A DNA stretch of 64,000 bases from Cryptosporangium phraense (GCF_006912135.1 NZ_VIRS01000009.1:1-64000), one strand, 5' to 3'; positions 41,485-51,837 are shown, counted from the first letter of the stretch. Made by a program: numbers and translations. The notes: generated from the sequence alone by a model not told the origin.

Positions 41485-42279
41485 GTGGCTCGCATCGGTG
41501 CTAACTCGGTTCTGCCGGCGGATCGTCGGGACATCACGCTGGAGACCGCGGACGGGCTGACGCTCGTCGGGGAGCTGGCGCTGCCGCTGGGGCGGCCGCC
41601 GGCCGCGACGCTGGTCTGCCTGCACCCGCTGCCGACCCACGGCGGCATGATGGACAGCCACCTCTTCCGCAAGGCCGCCCAGCGCCTGCCCGCGCTGGCC
41701 GGCGTCGCCGTGCTCCGGTTCAACACGCGGGGGACGACGTCCGAGCGCGGGACCAGCGAGGGGTCGTTCTCGCAGGCCGTGGACGAACGCTTCGACGTCG
41801 CGGCGGCGATCGAGTACGCGGAGTTCGAAGAACTCCCGAATCCCTGGATCGTGGGCTGGTCGTTCGGCACCGACCTCGCGCTGATGTACGGGTGCGACCC
41901 GGGCATCGTCGGTGCGATCCTGCTCTCGCCGCCGCTGCGCTTCAGCCGGCCTTCGGACCTGGAGACCTGGGCCGACTCCGGTAAACCGGTGGTTGCTCTC
42001 GTACCGGAGTTCGACGACTACCTCCGCCCGGACGAGGCCCGGGAGCGCTTCGAACCGCTCACCCAGGCAGAAATCGTCCCCGTGGCCGGTGCGAAGCACC
42101 TCTGGGTGGGCTATGCGGAGCGGGTGCTCGACGAGATCGTCGCGCGAACCGTGTCAACCGACCTGGTGCCGCTCCCACGCGAATGGGACGGACCCATGGA
42201 AACTGGAGACGCCAGCCAGTACGCAGACCGGACCGTGGCCGCGTTCGCGGACGTGCCGCGACCGGAGCCGCAGGACTAA
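41485..42279 (+). CDS. Alpha/beta hydrolase
   Basis: 264 aa hydrolase resembling the dienelactone-hydrolase/serine-aminopeptidase group. Nucleophile S126 in VGWSFGTD; oxyanion-hole motif LHPLPTHGG; a likely catalytic His in GAKHLWVGY. GTG start. Followed 12 bp later by a second alpha/beta hydrolase gene. Substrate unknown. Confidence 0.85.
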   Translation: MARIGANSVLPADRRDITLETADGLTLVGELALPLGRPPAATLVCLHPLPTHGGMMDSHLFRKAAQRLPALAGVAVLRFNTRGTTSERGTSEGSFSQAVDERFDVAAAIEYAEFEELPNPWIVGWSFGTDLALMYGCDPGIVGAILLSPPLRFSRPSDLETWADSGKPVVALVPEFDDYLRPDEARERFEPLTQAEIVPVAGAKHLWVGYAERVLDEIVARTVSTDLVPLPREWDGPMETGDASQYADRTVAAFADVPRPEPQD

Positions 42280-42291
42280 CCAGGGGGAACC

Positions 42292-43068
42292 GTGACGGTC
42301 GAGTTGACCTACCAGGAGAGCGGACACGGCACGCCGTTGGTGCTGCTCCACGCGTTCCCGCTCTCCTCGGCGATGTGGGCCACCCAGCACTGGCTGCTGG
42401 CCGACACGTGCCGGCTCATCACGCCCGACCAGCGCGGCTGGGGCGACTCGCCGCTCGGCGACGAGAAGCCGTCCATGGACGTCCTGGTCGACGACCTGGC
42501 GCTGTTGCTCGACGACCTGAAGCTCGAGAAGGTCGTGCTCGGCGGGCTCTCGATGGGTGGGTACGTCACGATGGCGTTCCTGCGGCGGTACCCCGAGCGG
42601 GTGCTGGGGATGGTGCTCGCGAACACCAAGGCGTCGGCGGACAACGAGAACGCGGCGGCCAACCGGATCGGGATCGCCCATGCGCTCGAACACACGCACT
42701 CGGCCGAGCCGCTGATCGAGAACGTCTTCACCAACCTGCTGGGGTCGACGACCCGGGAGACGAAGCCCGCGGTGGCCGAGGCGGCCCGGGCGGCGATCCT
42801 GGCCGCGCCGCCGGACGCGGCCGCGTGGGCGGAGTACGCGATGGCGTCGCGGGTGTCGTCGTTCGACGTGCTGGAGCGGGCGGACGTGCCGACGCTGATC
42901 ATCTCCGGCGAGGAGGATGCGCTGATCACCGACGCGGACGTGGCGGCGATGGCGGACGTGCTGCCGGACGCTCAGGTGGTGCAGATACCGCACGCCGGGC
43001 ACCTGACCGCGATCGAGGATCCGACCGCGTTCGACGGCGCCGTCCGGGCGCTGCTCGCCCGCGTCTGA
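42292..43068 (+). CDS. Alpha/beta hydrolase
   Basis: 258 aa. Complete triad context: oxyanion LLHAFPLS, nucleophile S87 in GGLSMGGY, Asp in ISGEEDALIT, His in IPHAGHLTAIED. Resembles 3-oxoadipate enol-lactonase/haloperoxidase-like esterases. GTG start with AGGGGGA about 5 nt upstream. Ends beside a short tandem repeat that separates it from the convergent scy-like gene. Confidence 0.88.
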   Translation: MTVELTYQESGHGTPLVLLHAFPLSSAMWATQHWLLADTCRLITPDQRGWGDSPLGDEKPSMDVLVDDLALLLDDLKLEKVVLGGLSMGGYVTMAFLRRYPERVLGMVLANTKASADNENAAANRIGIAHALEHTHSAEPLIENVFTNLLGSTTRETKPAVAEAARAAILAAPPDAAAWAEYAMASRVSSFDVLERADVPTLIISGEEDALITDADVAAMADVLPDAQVVQIPHAGHLTAIEDPTAFDGAVRALLARV

Positions 43069-43111
43069 GCGGTTCGTTCGCGTCTAGGCGGTTCGTTCGC
43101 GTCTAGGCGGG
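43061..43111. repeat. 19-bp tandem repeat between convergent genes
   Basis: GCGTCTRRGCGGTTCGTTC occurs twice (43061-43079, 43080-43098), followed by a partial third copy up to about 43111. It spans the stop codons of both the alpha/beta hydrolase (TGA in unit 1) and the scy-like gene (TAG read on the minus strand in unit 3). Confidence 0.85.
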
Positions 43112-46100
43112 TTTGCCGTCTCGGCGGTCGTCTCGGCGCTCGGCTCGCCAGGTGAGGTCGAGGGTCGGGCCGACGCCGACCGCGGCGCGGTCGTCCACCA
43201 GGCCGAGCATCGACCCGGCTCGCTGCCGTCCGGCTTCGTCGGCGCTCTCCTCGGCCGGCGCCGGGGTGGCCGGTTGGGGTTCGGGGGTGGCCGTGCGGGC
43301 CGGCGGGTGTGGGTTGGCCGCCAGGCGGGCGCCCAGGGTCTGCCGGGGTGAGGAAGTCTCGCGCTCGGAGGGGGTGGGGCGTTCGGGCTGCTCGTCGGGC
43401 GTGGAGCCGTTCACCGAGGGTTTGGGCTGCTTCTCGGCCTCGGAGTTCGTGGCCGGCTCGTCCTTCGGCGCGTCGCTCCCGGACGCCTCGGGCGCGTCCT
43501 TCTTCGGGGCCTCGGCCTCGGCGGCTTCGGCGGCCTCGGGAGCTTCAGCCTTGGCGGATTCTGCCTTCGGAGCCTCCGCCTTCAGGGCCTCCGTCCTCGG
43601 GGCGTCGGTCTTCGGGACGTCGGTCTTCGGAGCGTCGGTCTTCGGGGACGGGGGCTCCGGCGGCGGGGGTGGCGCGACCGCGGACAGGTTGGCCAACAGG
43701 CCTCCGCCCAGGCCGGACAACGCATCCTGCAGCCGGTTCATCTCGTTGTTGATCGCATCGCGCCGCTCGATCAACGCGGCGACCTCGGCGCGCAACCGAG
43801 CCTCCTCCTTGCGCGCCCCGGCCACCGTCTTCTCGGCCTCCTCGCGCGCCTTGCGCGTCGTCGAGTGCGCCTCGAGCCCGGCCTTCTCCTTCGTGTTCCG
43901 CGCCCGGAGTTCGGCGTCCCGCTGCATCGTCGCGCTCTTGGCCTTGGCGTCGTCGAGCGTCTTCTTGGCCCGCGAGCTCGCGTCGGCGGCGATGCGCTCG
44001 GCCTCGGCGACCGCGTTCGAGATCATCTGCTCGGCCCGGGCGGCCGCCTCCTCGGTCGCCGACCGGGACATCTCCTCGGCCTCGGCGTGCACCCGCGTCG
44101 CGTACTCGTCGGCCTCGGTCGTCGCCGCGGTCGCGACCTGCGTGGCCTCGGAGAGCAGCGTCGACGCCTTCTTCTCGGCCTTGGCCACGAGCTCGGTCGA
44201 CGACTTCTCGGCCGCCGCCGTGACCTCGGCCGCGCGCTTCTCGGCCGCCGCCTGCCGGGCCGACGCCTCGGCCGTCACCCGGCGGGCGTGCTCGTCGGCG
44301 TCGCGGCGGGTCGTCGCCGCGTAGGTGTCGGCCTCGCCGCGCACGGTCGTGCTGTGCTCGTCGGCCTCCTGGCGGGTCGTGTTCGAGTAGTCCTCGGACT
44401 CCCGCGCGACCCGCTCGGCGTGGTCGTCGGCGGCCTTCATCGTCTCGTTCGCGAGCTGCTCGGCCGCGGCCGTCGTCTCGCCGGCCTTCTTCTCGGCCGC
44501 CTCGGTCAGCTCGTTGGCCCGCATCCGCGCGACCATCTTGGCGCCGGCGACAGTCGTCGCGGCCTCCTGCTCGGCGGTGTGCAGCTTCTCCTGCGCCTCG
44601 GCGAGCGCGGCCGCGGCCTCGTCCCGGTCGTCCTGGGAGCTCTTCAGCAGCTCCTTGGCCTGGTCGCGGAGCTCGTTGGCCTTCTCCTGGGCCACCCGGA
44701 CCAGCTCGGCCGACTTCTCCTCGGACTGCGCGATCGTCGTCGCGGCCTTCTCGTCGGCGTCGGCCACGGCCTTGGCCGCGGAGTCCTCGGCCTCGCGGGC
44801 CCGCCGGAACACGTCCGCGGTGGCCTCGGCGGCGTCGGTCGCGGCCTGCGCGGCCTGCTCGTGGGCCTCGGTGACGATGGCCTCGGCGTGCTGCTCGGCG
44901 TCGGCCCGGAGCGCCCGGGCGCGCTCCTCGGCCGAAGAGATCAGCGACGCGGCCTTCTCCTCGGCGGTGCTGCGGACGGCGGCGGCCCGCCGCTCGGCGT
45001 CGGCCACCATCTCCTTGGCCCGCCGCTCGGCGTTGGTGACCAGGTCGCGGCCGCGGTCTTCGGCGACCGAGATGATCGTGCGGGCGCGGTCCTGCGCCTG
45101 CCCGACCGTCGTCTCGGCCGACGCGACGGCGTCGCGCGTGACCTGCGCGGCCTGCTGCTCGGCCGCGTCGATCATCGCCTGGACCTGCTCGTCGGCCTGC
45201 GCGGTGTGCGCGGACGCGGTGCGCTCGGCGTCGCCGACGATGCGCGCCGCCTCTTCGCTCGCCTGGGTCGTCAGCGCGAGCCGGCGCGCCTCGGCCTCGG
45301 CGGTGAGATCGTCCGCCCGCCGCTGGGCGTCGTCGGTGAGCCGGGTGGCCTCGGCGGTCGCCTCCGCGGTGACCCGGGCCGCCTCGGCGGTGGCCTGCTC
45401 GGTCGTCTGCTTCGCGGCCTGCTCGGCCTCGCGCCGGGTGGACTTCGCGTAGTCGTCGGCCTCGCGGGCGACCCGCTCGGCGTGGTCGTCGGCCTTCCGG
45501 TTCGCCGTTTTGACGTGCTCGTCCGCCTGCCGACGGGTGGTCTCCGCGTACTCGTCGGCCGCGGTCGACGTCGACGTCTTGTACGCGTCGGCCTCGGCCC
45601 GGACGTTCGTCGCGTGGGTGTCGGCCTCGCGACGGGTGCTCTGCGAGTACTCGTCCGCCCCGAGCCGGACCGTGCTCTCGTGGTCGTCGGCCAGCCGGGC
45701 GACCCGTTCGGCGTGGTCGTCGGCCTCTTTGCGGGTGGCCTTGGCGTACTCGTCGGCGTCGTGCCGGGCCGCGTTCGCGTAGTCGTCGGCCTCGCGGGCG
45801 ACGCCTTCGGCGTGGTTGTCGGCGTCCTTGACCTTCTGCGCGGCCTGCTTGGCGGCGTCGGCGACCCGCTGTTCGGCCTCGGCGACCCGGTTCTCGGCCT
45901 GCTCGATCAGCGCGTCGGCGCGCTCCTTGGCCTCGGCCTCGATCGTGTTGGCCAGCTCGCGCGCCTCGGCCGCGAGCTGCTCGGCCTGTTCCTCGGCGTC
46001 GTTGATGGCGGCCGACAGACGAGCGTCGGCGGCCGCGTGGATCTGGCTCGCGTAGGCGTCGGCCTCGGACCGGCCCTGGGCCGAGTAGGCGTCGGCCTTC

Positions 46101-46822
46101 GAGCGGACGGTCTCGGCGTAGTCGTCGGCCTCGGCCCGCACCTGCTCGGCGTAGGTCTCGGCCTCGGCCGGGATCGCGGTCGCGCGCTCCTCGGCGTCCT
46201 GCAGGAGCGCGTCCGCCTGGCGGCGGGCCTCGGTGGTGTTCTCGTCGATGATCTCCTGCGCGCGGGCGATCTCTTCCCGCAGGCCGATCAGGTGTTCGAC
46301 GAGCTCGCGCTCGGCTTCTTCGCGCTGCCGGGTCATCTCCTCTTCGGCGTCGCGGAGTAAGCCCCGGGCGTCCTGGGCCGCTTCGTCGAGGACGCGGTGT
46401 GCGGCCGCCTCGGCCTCGGCCGCGGCCCGCTGGACCGTGTTGCGCGCCCCGAGGAGCTCGTTCTGGGCCGTGGACCGGAGCTCGGTGGCCTCGGCCTCGG
46501 CGAGGTCGAGAATCTGCTGGACGCGGGCGCTGACCTCGGCGTGCGGGTTCCGGACGGCGTACTCGAGCTGCTGGCGCAGGTGGTAGATCTCGCCCCGGTG
46601 ACGGTCGATCTCCGCGTGCAGACGCTCGACCTGAGCGCCGTACGCGTCGGAGCGCGCGTAAGCGGCGTCGCGGTCAGCCGCGATCGCGCCCAGCTCGCTC
46701 TCTAACCGGCCGAACGCGTCCTCGACCTGACGTCGGTCGTATCCGCGCAGCACCACCTCGAACGACGGCGAAGGTTCGCCGCCGTTCACGGGGAGAAGGC
46801 CGTGCCCGTCCTCCAACGACAT
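43103..46822 (-). CDS. scy: Scy-like giant coiled-coil polarity protein
   Basis: 1239 aa. N-terminal DivIVA-like segment (about 20-110, FEVVLRGYDRRQVEDAFGRL), then an almost unbroken Ala/Glu/Arg-rich coiled coil, then a Pro/Lys/Asp/Glu-rich disordered tail (about 1055-1239). Parts of the rod are 11-residue repeats of the form ADxYAxxxRxx, at about 220-265, 330-470 and 795-850. Streptomyces Scy (about 1300 aa) also has hendecad-type repeats, sits next to filP, and organises hyphal tip growth with DivIVA; that match of size, domain and neighbour is the basis of the call. No ribosome binding site is clear. Confidence 0.8.
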   Translation of the reverse strand: MSLEDGHGLLPVNGGEPSPSFEVVLRGYDRRQVEDAFGRLESELGAIAADRDAAYARSDAYGAQVERLHAEIDRHRGEIYHLRQQLEYAVRNPHAEVSARVQQILDLAEAEATELRSTAQNELLGARNTVQRAAAEAEAAAHRVLDEAAQDARGLLRDAEEEMTRQREEAERELVEHLIGLREEIARAQEIIDENTTEARRQADALLQDAEERATAIPAEAETYAEQVRAEADDYAETVRSKADAYSAQGRSEADAYASQIHAAADARLSAAINDAEEQAEQLAAEARELANTIEAEAKERADALIEQAENRVAEAEQRVADAAKQAAQKVKDADNHAEGVAREADDYANAARHDADEYAKATRKEADDHAERVARLADDHESTVRLGADEYSQSTRREADTHATNVRAEADAYKTSTSTAADEYAETTRRQADEHVKTANRKADDHAERVAREADDYAKSTRREAEQAAKQTTEQATAEAARVTAEATAEATRLTDDAQRRADDLTAEAEARRLALTTQASEEAARIVGDAERTASAHTAQADEQVQAMIDAAEQQAAQVTRDAVASAETTVGQAQDRARTIISVAEDRGRDLVTNAERRAKEMVADAERRAAAVRSTAEEKAASLISSAEERARALRADAEQHAEAIVTEAHEQAAQAATDAAEATADVFRRAREAEDSAAKAVADADEKAATTIAQSEEKSAELVRVAQEKANELRDQAKELLKSSQDDRDEAAAALAEAQEKLHTAEQEAATTVAGAKMVARMRANELTEAAEKKAGETTAAAEQLANETMKAADDHAERVARESEDYSNTTRQEADEHSTTVRGEADTYAATTRRDADEHARRVTAEASARQAAAEKRAAEVTAAAEKSSTELVAKAEKKASTLLSEATQVATAATTEADEYATRVHAEAEEMSRSATEEAAARAEQMISNAVAEAERIAADASSRAKKTLDDAKAKSATMQRDAELRARNTKEKAGLEAHSTTRKAREEAEKTVAGARKEEARLRAEVAALIERRDAINNEMNRLQDALSGLGGGLLANLSAVAPPPPPEPPSPKTDAPKTDVPKTDAPRTEALKAEAPKAESAKAEAPEAAEAAEAEAPKKDAPEASGSDAPKDEPATNSEAEKQPKPSVNGSTPDEQPERPTPSERETSSPRQTLGARLAANPHPPARTATPEPQPATPAPAEESADEAGRQRAGSMLGLVDDRAAVGVGPTLDLTWRAERRDDRRDGKPA

Positions 46823-46973
46823 GCAGTCATACTCGCATCGTTCCGAGCCAGACCCCCAGAACGGCGGTCAGGCGCCTGCAACGCCGGTGTGGTGATCGCC
46901 TGGTGGACGACCCACCGCCACATCGTTCCACGCCCGAGCGGTTCCTGTCCGGGATGACTCCGTGAAAGCGGCC

Positions 46974-46999
46974 GGTGACCCTGCGTCTGCAGGGTCACC
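46974..46999 (-). terminator. Hairpin between filP-like and scy-like genes
   Basis: 11-bp perfect stem GGTGACCCTGC / GCAGGGTCACC with GTCT loop, 78 bp downstream of the filP-like stop. On the minus strand it is followed by a short pyrimidine stretch (CGCTTTC). It suggests that the two genes have separate transcripts. The rest of the 255-bp gap (46823-46973) holds two GGAACGATG copies but no clear promoter. Confidence 0.6.
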
Positions 47000-47077
47000 G
47001 CGCCTCGACGGGGTGCAGCCGCCCGTACGAATACCCGGCCACGTCATTGGGGCCCGGTACGAAGAACTACTGGACGA

Positions 47078-48439
47078 TCAGCCGCGGCCGTTCGCGCTCG
47101 GTGCCTCCACCGGCTCGACCTTGGCGGCCTCGGCCGCCTTGGCCACGGTGGCCGCCGCCGCGCCGCCACCCACCAGGCCGGCCAGCATCTCGCGCAGCTG
47201 CCCGAGCTGCGTGGTGATGGCGTCCCGCTGAGAGGTGAGCTCGGCGACCTGGCGCTTGGCCTGCGTCGTGTTGTGCTCGGCGTTGGCCTTCGCGTCCGAC
47301 ATCAGGCGCTCGGACTCGGCCCTGGCCTCGTTGACCGTCTTGTCGGCGAGCGCGCGCGCCTTCTCGACGATGTCCTTGGCCTGGGCCTCGGCGGCCTTCC
47401 GCCGGGACTCGGTGTGGGCCTCGACCTCGCGGGCGCGGGTCTCGGCGACCCGGGCGCGCTGCTCGGCCTCGCCGACCAGCTTCTGCGTCTCGGAGACCGC
47501 GGCCGCGTGGCGCTGCGATTCCTCCTGCTCGGCCCGCTCGCGACCCTCGGCCAGCTGGAGCTCGAGCGCCTGGAGGTCGTTGTCGCGCTTCTCGCGGGCC
47601 TCGGCCAGGATGCGGCTCGCCTCGCCGCGCTTCTGCTCGGCCTCGCGGGTCGCCTCGGCGCGCAGCTGCTCGGTCTCCTGCCGCACGGTGGTGCGCAGGC
47701 CCTCGGTCTCGGCCTTGACCTTGTTGCGGAGCTGCTCGGTCTCCTGCTTGGCCGCGGCCCGGAGCTGGGTGGCCTCGCGCTCGGCGGTGGCCTGCAGCTG
47801 AGCCACCTCGCGGTGCACGCGCGCCTTGAGCTCGGCGACCTCGTGGTCGGCGGTCGTGCGCATCTGGCGGGTCTCGCGGTCGGCGGTGGCGCGGTTGCCC
47901 TCGACCTCGCGAGCGACCTCGTTGCGGATCTCGGACGCGTCGCGCTCCGCGGCCTCGCGGACGCCGCCGGCGTCGCGCTCGGCGGCGACCTTGACCGACT
48001 GCGCCTCGGCGCGGGCCTTCTCGGTCAGCTCGCGGGCCTGGAGGCGGGCGGCGGAGAGGGTCTCTTCCGCCTTCTTCTCGGCCTCGGTGCGGTGCTCGTT
48101 CGCCTGCTCTTCGGCCAGCCGCAGTAACTGCTCGACCCGGGTCCCGAGGCCGCTCAGCGTCGGCTTCGAGTTCTCCTGGAGCTGCTTCTGCTGGCTACGC
48201 ATCTGCTGCTGCAACGCGGTGAGCTGCTGCTCGACGGCGCGGACCCGGTGCTGCGCCTCGGCGAGCTTCTGTTCGGCCTCGCCCTTGGCGCTCTGGTGCT
48301 GGGTCAGTTCCGTGTTCAGTCGTTGCAGGTGCTCGTTCACCTGGTGCCGGTCGTACCCGCGCAGCGCGATGGTGAAGCCCGGATCGGTGTTCGAAGAGTC
48401 GAAGAACGAGAGGTTGTTCTCGGTGGGGGTCGGCTGCAT
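47078..48439 (-). CDS. filP: FilP-like filament-forming coiled-coil protein
   Basis: 453 aa from ATG 48439 (an ATG at 48472 would add 11 residues; a GATAGT hexamer 7 nt before 48439 favours the shorter form). N-terminal DivIVA-like motif FTIALRGYDRHQVNEHLQRL, a conserved short break near residue 95 (PTLSGLGTRVEQLLRLAEEQ), then a long coiled coil rich in Ala, Glu, Arg and Gln. Streptomyces FilP is an intermediate-filament-like cytoskeletal protein adjacent to scy, with the same break motif as far as I recall. This homologue is about half again as long as the S. coelicolor protein (about 310 aa). Confidence 0.78.
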   Translation of the reverse strand: MQPTPTENNLSFFDSSNTDPGFTIALRGYDRHQVNEHLQRLNTELTQHQSAKGEAEQKLAEAQHRVRAVEQQLTALQQQMRSQQKQLQENSKPTLSGLGTRVEQLLRLAEEQANEHRTEAEKKAEETLSAARLQARELTEKARAEAQSVKVAAERDAGGVREAAERDASEIRNEVAREVEGNRATADRETRQMRTTADHEVAELKARVHREVAQLQATAEREATQLRAAAKQETEQLRNKVKAETEGLRTTVRQETEQLRAEATREAEQKRGEASRILAEAREKRDNDLQALELQLAEGRERAEQEESQRHAAAVSETQKLVGEAEQRARVAETRAREVEAHTESRRKAAEAQAKDIVEKARALADKTVNEARAESERLMSDAKANAEHNTTQAKRQVAELTSQRDAITTQLGQLREMLAGLVGGGAAAATVAKAAEAAKVEPVEAPSANGRG

Positions 48440-48550
48440 GCCGCCCACTATCGCAGACCCAGATGGCCGCATCTAGCGAACCCTCTCTCACATTCGCCAC
48501 GAAAATCCCAAGCGACACACCGTACGGCTGTTCGTCTGATGCCCGACTCA

Positions 48551-48575
48551 GCCGTGGGGCCCGCAGCCCCACGGC
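48551..48575 (-). terminator. Hairpin downstream of ccr
   Basis: GCCGTGGGGC / GCCCCACGGC, 10-bp perfect stem with a CCGCA loop, 8 bp after the ccr stop on the minus strand. No T-run. Likely transcript end between ccr and the filP-like gene. Confidence 0.6.
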
Positions 48576-48583
48576 CGTCAGAC

Positions 48584-49915
48584 CTAACGCGACCGGAAAC
48601 GGTTGATCGCGTCGAGGTGTCGGTGCCGCTTCTCCTGGTCCCGGACCCCGAGCCCCTCCTCGGGAGCGAGGCACAGCACGCCGACCTTTCCCTGGTGGAG
48701 GTTCTGGTGGACGTCGAACGCGGCCTGGCCGGTCTGCTCGAGCGGGTAGACCTTCGAGAGCGTCGGATGAATCTTTCCGGTGGCAATCAGATCGTTGGCC
48801 AGATAGGCCTCGCGGTAGTTGGCGAAATGCGACCCGATGATCCGCTTCAGGTTCATCCAGAGGTAACGGTTGTCGAACTGGTGCAGATATCCGGACGTCG
48901 ACGCGCACGTGACGACCGTTCCACCTTTTCGTGCAACGAAGACGCTCGCACCGAACGTCTCGCGGCCCGGGTGCTCGAACACGATGTCGGGGTCTTTGCC
49001 GCCGGTGAGTTCGCGAATCTTCGCGCCGAACCGTCGCCACTCGCGCGGGTCCTGGTTGTGCTCGTCCTTCCAGAACGAGTAGCCCTCCGCGTTCCGGTCG
49101 ATCACCAGCTCGGCGCCCATCGACCGGACGATGTCGGCCTTGTCGGCCGACGAGACCACGCAGACCGGCGTGGCGCCCGAGGCCAGCACCATCTGGGTGG
49201 CGTACGACCCCAGGCCGCCCGAGGCGCCCCAGATCAACACGGTGTCGCCGAGCTTCATCGCCGCACCGTTCTTACTGACCAGCTGCCGGTAGGCGGTGGA
49301 GTTCACCAGCCCGGGGCTGGCCGCCTCCTCCCAGGAGAGATGGTCGGGCTTGGGCATCAGCTGGTTGGCCTTCACCAGCGCCAGGTCGGCCAGGCCGCCG
49401 AAGTTCGTCTCGAAGCCCCAGATCCGCTGCTCGGGGTCGAGCATCGTGTCGTCGTGCCCCTCGTAGGACTCCAGCTCCACCGAGAGGCAGTGCGCGACGA
49501 CCTCGTCGCCGGGCTTCCACAGGTTGACGCCGGGCCCGGTGCGCAGGACGACGCCGGCCAGGTCCGAGCCGACGACGTGGTACGGCAGATCGTGACGCTT
49601 GGTCAGCGGCGAGAGCCGGCCGTACCGCTCCAGGAACCCGAACGTCGAGAGCGGCTCGAAGATCGACGTCCACACCGTGTTGTAGTTGACCGCGGACGCC
49701 ATCACCGCGACCAGCGCCTCGCCCGGGCCCAGCTCCGGCGTCGCCACGTCCTGGACGTGCAGCGACTCGCGCGGGTCCTTCTCGCGGGTCGTCCGGCCCG
49801 CGAACATGTCCACTTCGTCCTTCCGGACGACGACGCCCCGGTAGGACTCGGGGACCTCCAGGCCGGCTACGGCGTCGAGTTCGTCGGACAGGATCGCTTC
49901 CAGGATCTGCTTCAC
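48584..49915 (-). CDS. ccr: Crotonyl-CoA carboxylase/reductase
   Basis: NADPH-dependent reductive carboxylation of crotonyl-CoA to (2S)-ethylmalonyl-CoA, defining step of the ethylmalonyl-CoA pathway and a source of polyketide extender units. 443 aa from GTG 49915, with TGGAGG 7 nt upstream. MDR-type reductase with WGASGGLGSYA cofactor loop. The CO2-binding residues known from Kitasatospora Ccr (Asn81, Phe170, Glu171, His365) have counterparts N77 in VNYNTVW, F168-E169 in GFETNFG and H363 in SHFANYREA, so carboxylating activity is expected. The reading frame is open further upstream into the epimerase gene, but no family sequence lies there. An operator-like dyad lies 43 bp upstream. Confidence 0.96.
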   Translation of the reverse strand: MKQILEAILSDELDAVAGLEVPESYRGVVVRKDEVDMFAGRTTREKDPRESLHVQDVATPELGPGEALVAVMASAVNYNTVWTSIFEPLSTFGFLERYGRLSPLTKRHDLPYHVVGSDLAGVVLRTGPGVNLWKPGDEVVAHCLSVELESYEGHDDTMLDPEQRIWGFETNFGGLADLALVKANQLMPKPDHLSWEEAASPGLVNSTAYRQLVSKNGAAMKLGDTVLIWGASGGLGSYATQMVLASGATPVCVVSSADKADIVRSMGAELVIDRNAEGYSFWKDEHNQDPREWRRFGAKIRELTGGKDPDIVFEHPGRETFGASVFVARKGGTVVTCASTSGYLHQFDNRYLWMNLKRIIGSHFANYREAYLANDLIATGKIHPTLSKVYPLEQTGQAAFDVHQNLHQGKVGVLCLAPEEGLGVRDQEKRHRHLDAINRFRSR

Positions 49916-49958
49916 GGTCGGCGCCTCCAGAGATATGGGGGGTCGGAGGCGCCGAATG

Positions 49959-49972
49959 TTACTTACCAGTAG
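49959..49972. promoter_or_regulatory. TTACY-N4-RGTAR dyad upstream of ccr
   Basis: TTACT-TACC-AGTAG in the 61-bp gap between the epimerase stop and the ccr start, 43 bp before the ccr GTG. Confidence 0.55.
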
Positions 49973-49976
49973 CGAT

Positions 49977-50420
49977 TCAGAAGTCCGAGCTGTGATCCAG
50001 TCCACCAGGCTCGACGAGCTCGACGAGGACGCCGCCGGCGTCCTTGGGGTGGACGAAATTGATCCGCGAGCCGGCGGTGCCCCGCCGCGGAGCGTCATAA
50101 AGAAGGCGTAGACCTTTCGCGCGGAGCTCAGCGCTGGTCTCGTCGACGTCGTCGACCGTGTAGGCCATCTGCTGGATGCCCGGGCCCGACCGGTCGAGGA
50201 ACTTGCCGATCGCGGAATCCGGACGCAGGGGGGCGAGCAACTGCAGGCGGGCGGTTCCGGGATCGCCGTCGGCCGGGACCAGCATGGCCTCGCGGACGCC
50301 CTGCTCCTCGTTGACTTCCTCGTGCTCGGCAACGAGGCCGAACGTCTTCTCGTAGAACGCGAGCGCCTCGTCCAGGTCCGGAACCGCGATACCGACGTGA
50401 TCGATCCGGCGAATGGCCAT
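49977..50420 (-). CDS. mce: Methylmalonyl/ethylmalonyl-CoA epimerase
   Basis: Interconverts the 2R and 2S epimers so that ccr product can enter the mutase. 147 aa from ATG 50420, preceded by GAGAGGAGG. Vicinal-oxygen-chelate fold with ligands H8 (RIDHVGIAV), Q60 (RLQLL) and E134 (VLVEL). The fourth ligand, His in the usual HHIA motif, is replaced: the segment reads GIQQMAY with Q84 at that position. Same strand as ccr, 61 bp upstream, so they may share a transcript. Confidence 0.92.
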   Translation of the reverse strand: MAIRRIDHVGIAVPDLDEALAFYEKTFGLVAEHEEVNEEQGVREAMLVPADGDPGTARLQLLAPLRPDSAIGKFLDRSGPGIQQMAYTVDDVDETSAELRAKGLRLLYDAPRRGTAGSRINFVHPKDAGGVLVELVEPGGLDHSSDF

Positions 50421-50502
50421 CGGTGGCCTCCTCTCAGCGTGACCGCGAAGGTACGCACGCGACCTGCGAAAAGCTGTGGCCTCTCTCACGACCAGTTTGA
50501 AG

Positions 50503-50516
50503 CTACCCATCGGTAT
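50503..50516. promoter_or_regulatory. TTACY-N4-RGTAR-like dyad in the mce-thiolase gap
   Basis: CTACC-CATC-GGTAT, 45 bp before the thiolase ATG and 82 bp from the divergent mce start. Confidence 0.45.
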
Positions 50517-50561
50517 GGTGACGTGACATCCCCGAAATCTTCACAATCCGGAGGGCGTCCC

Positions 50562-51758
<1,197 letters not shown>

Positions 51759-51837
51759 TCGAGGGCGCACGTTCCTACCCCCGGGCCGCGGCCGTCTTCG
51801 ACGCCGCGGCCCGGTGCATTCAGCGGGAGGGTTGATC

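Noticed and set aside
43865-46360. 831-codon plus-strand frame opposite the scy-like gene
   Set aside because: Leu/Gly/Arg repeats mirror the coiled-coil repeats of the real gene on the minus strand.
46823-46973. ECF-sigma-type promoter (GGAAC-N16-GTC) before the scy-like gene
   Set aside because: Two GGAACGATG copies exist but neither has a convincing matching -10; too weak to list as a feature.
46974-46999. tRNA-like cloverleaf near the filP-scy gap
   Set aside because: Only a single hairpin is present, without D, anticodon or T arms. I found no tRNA or rRNA gene anywhere in the window.
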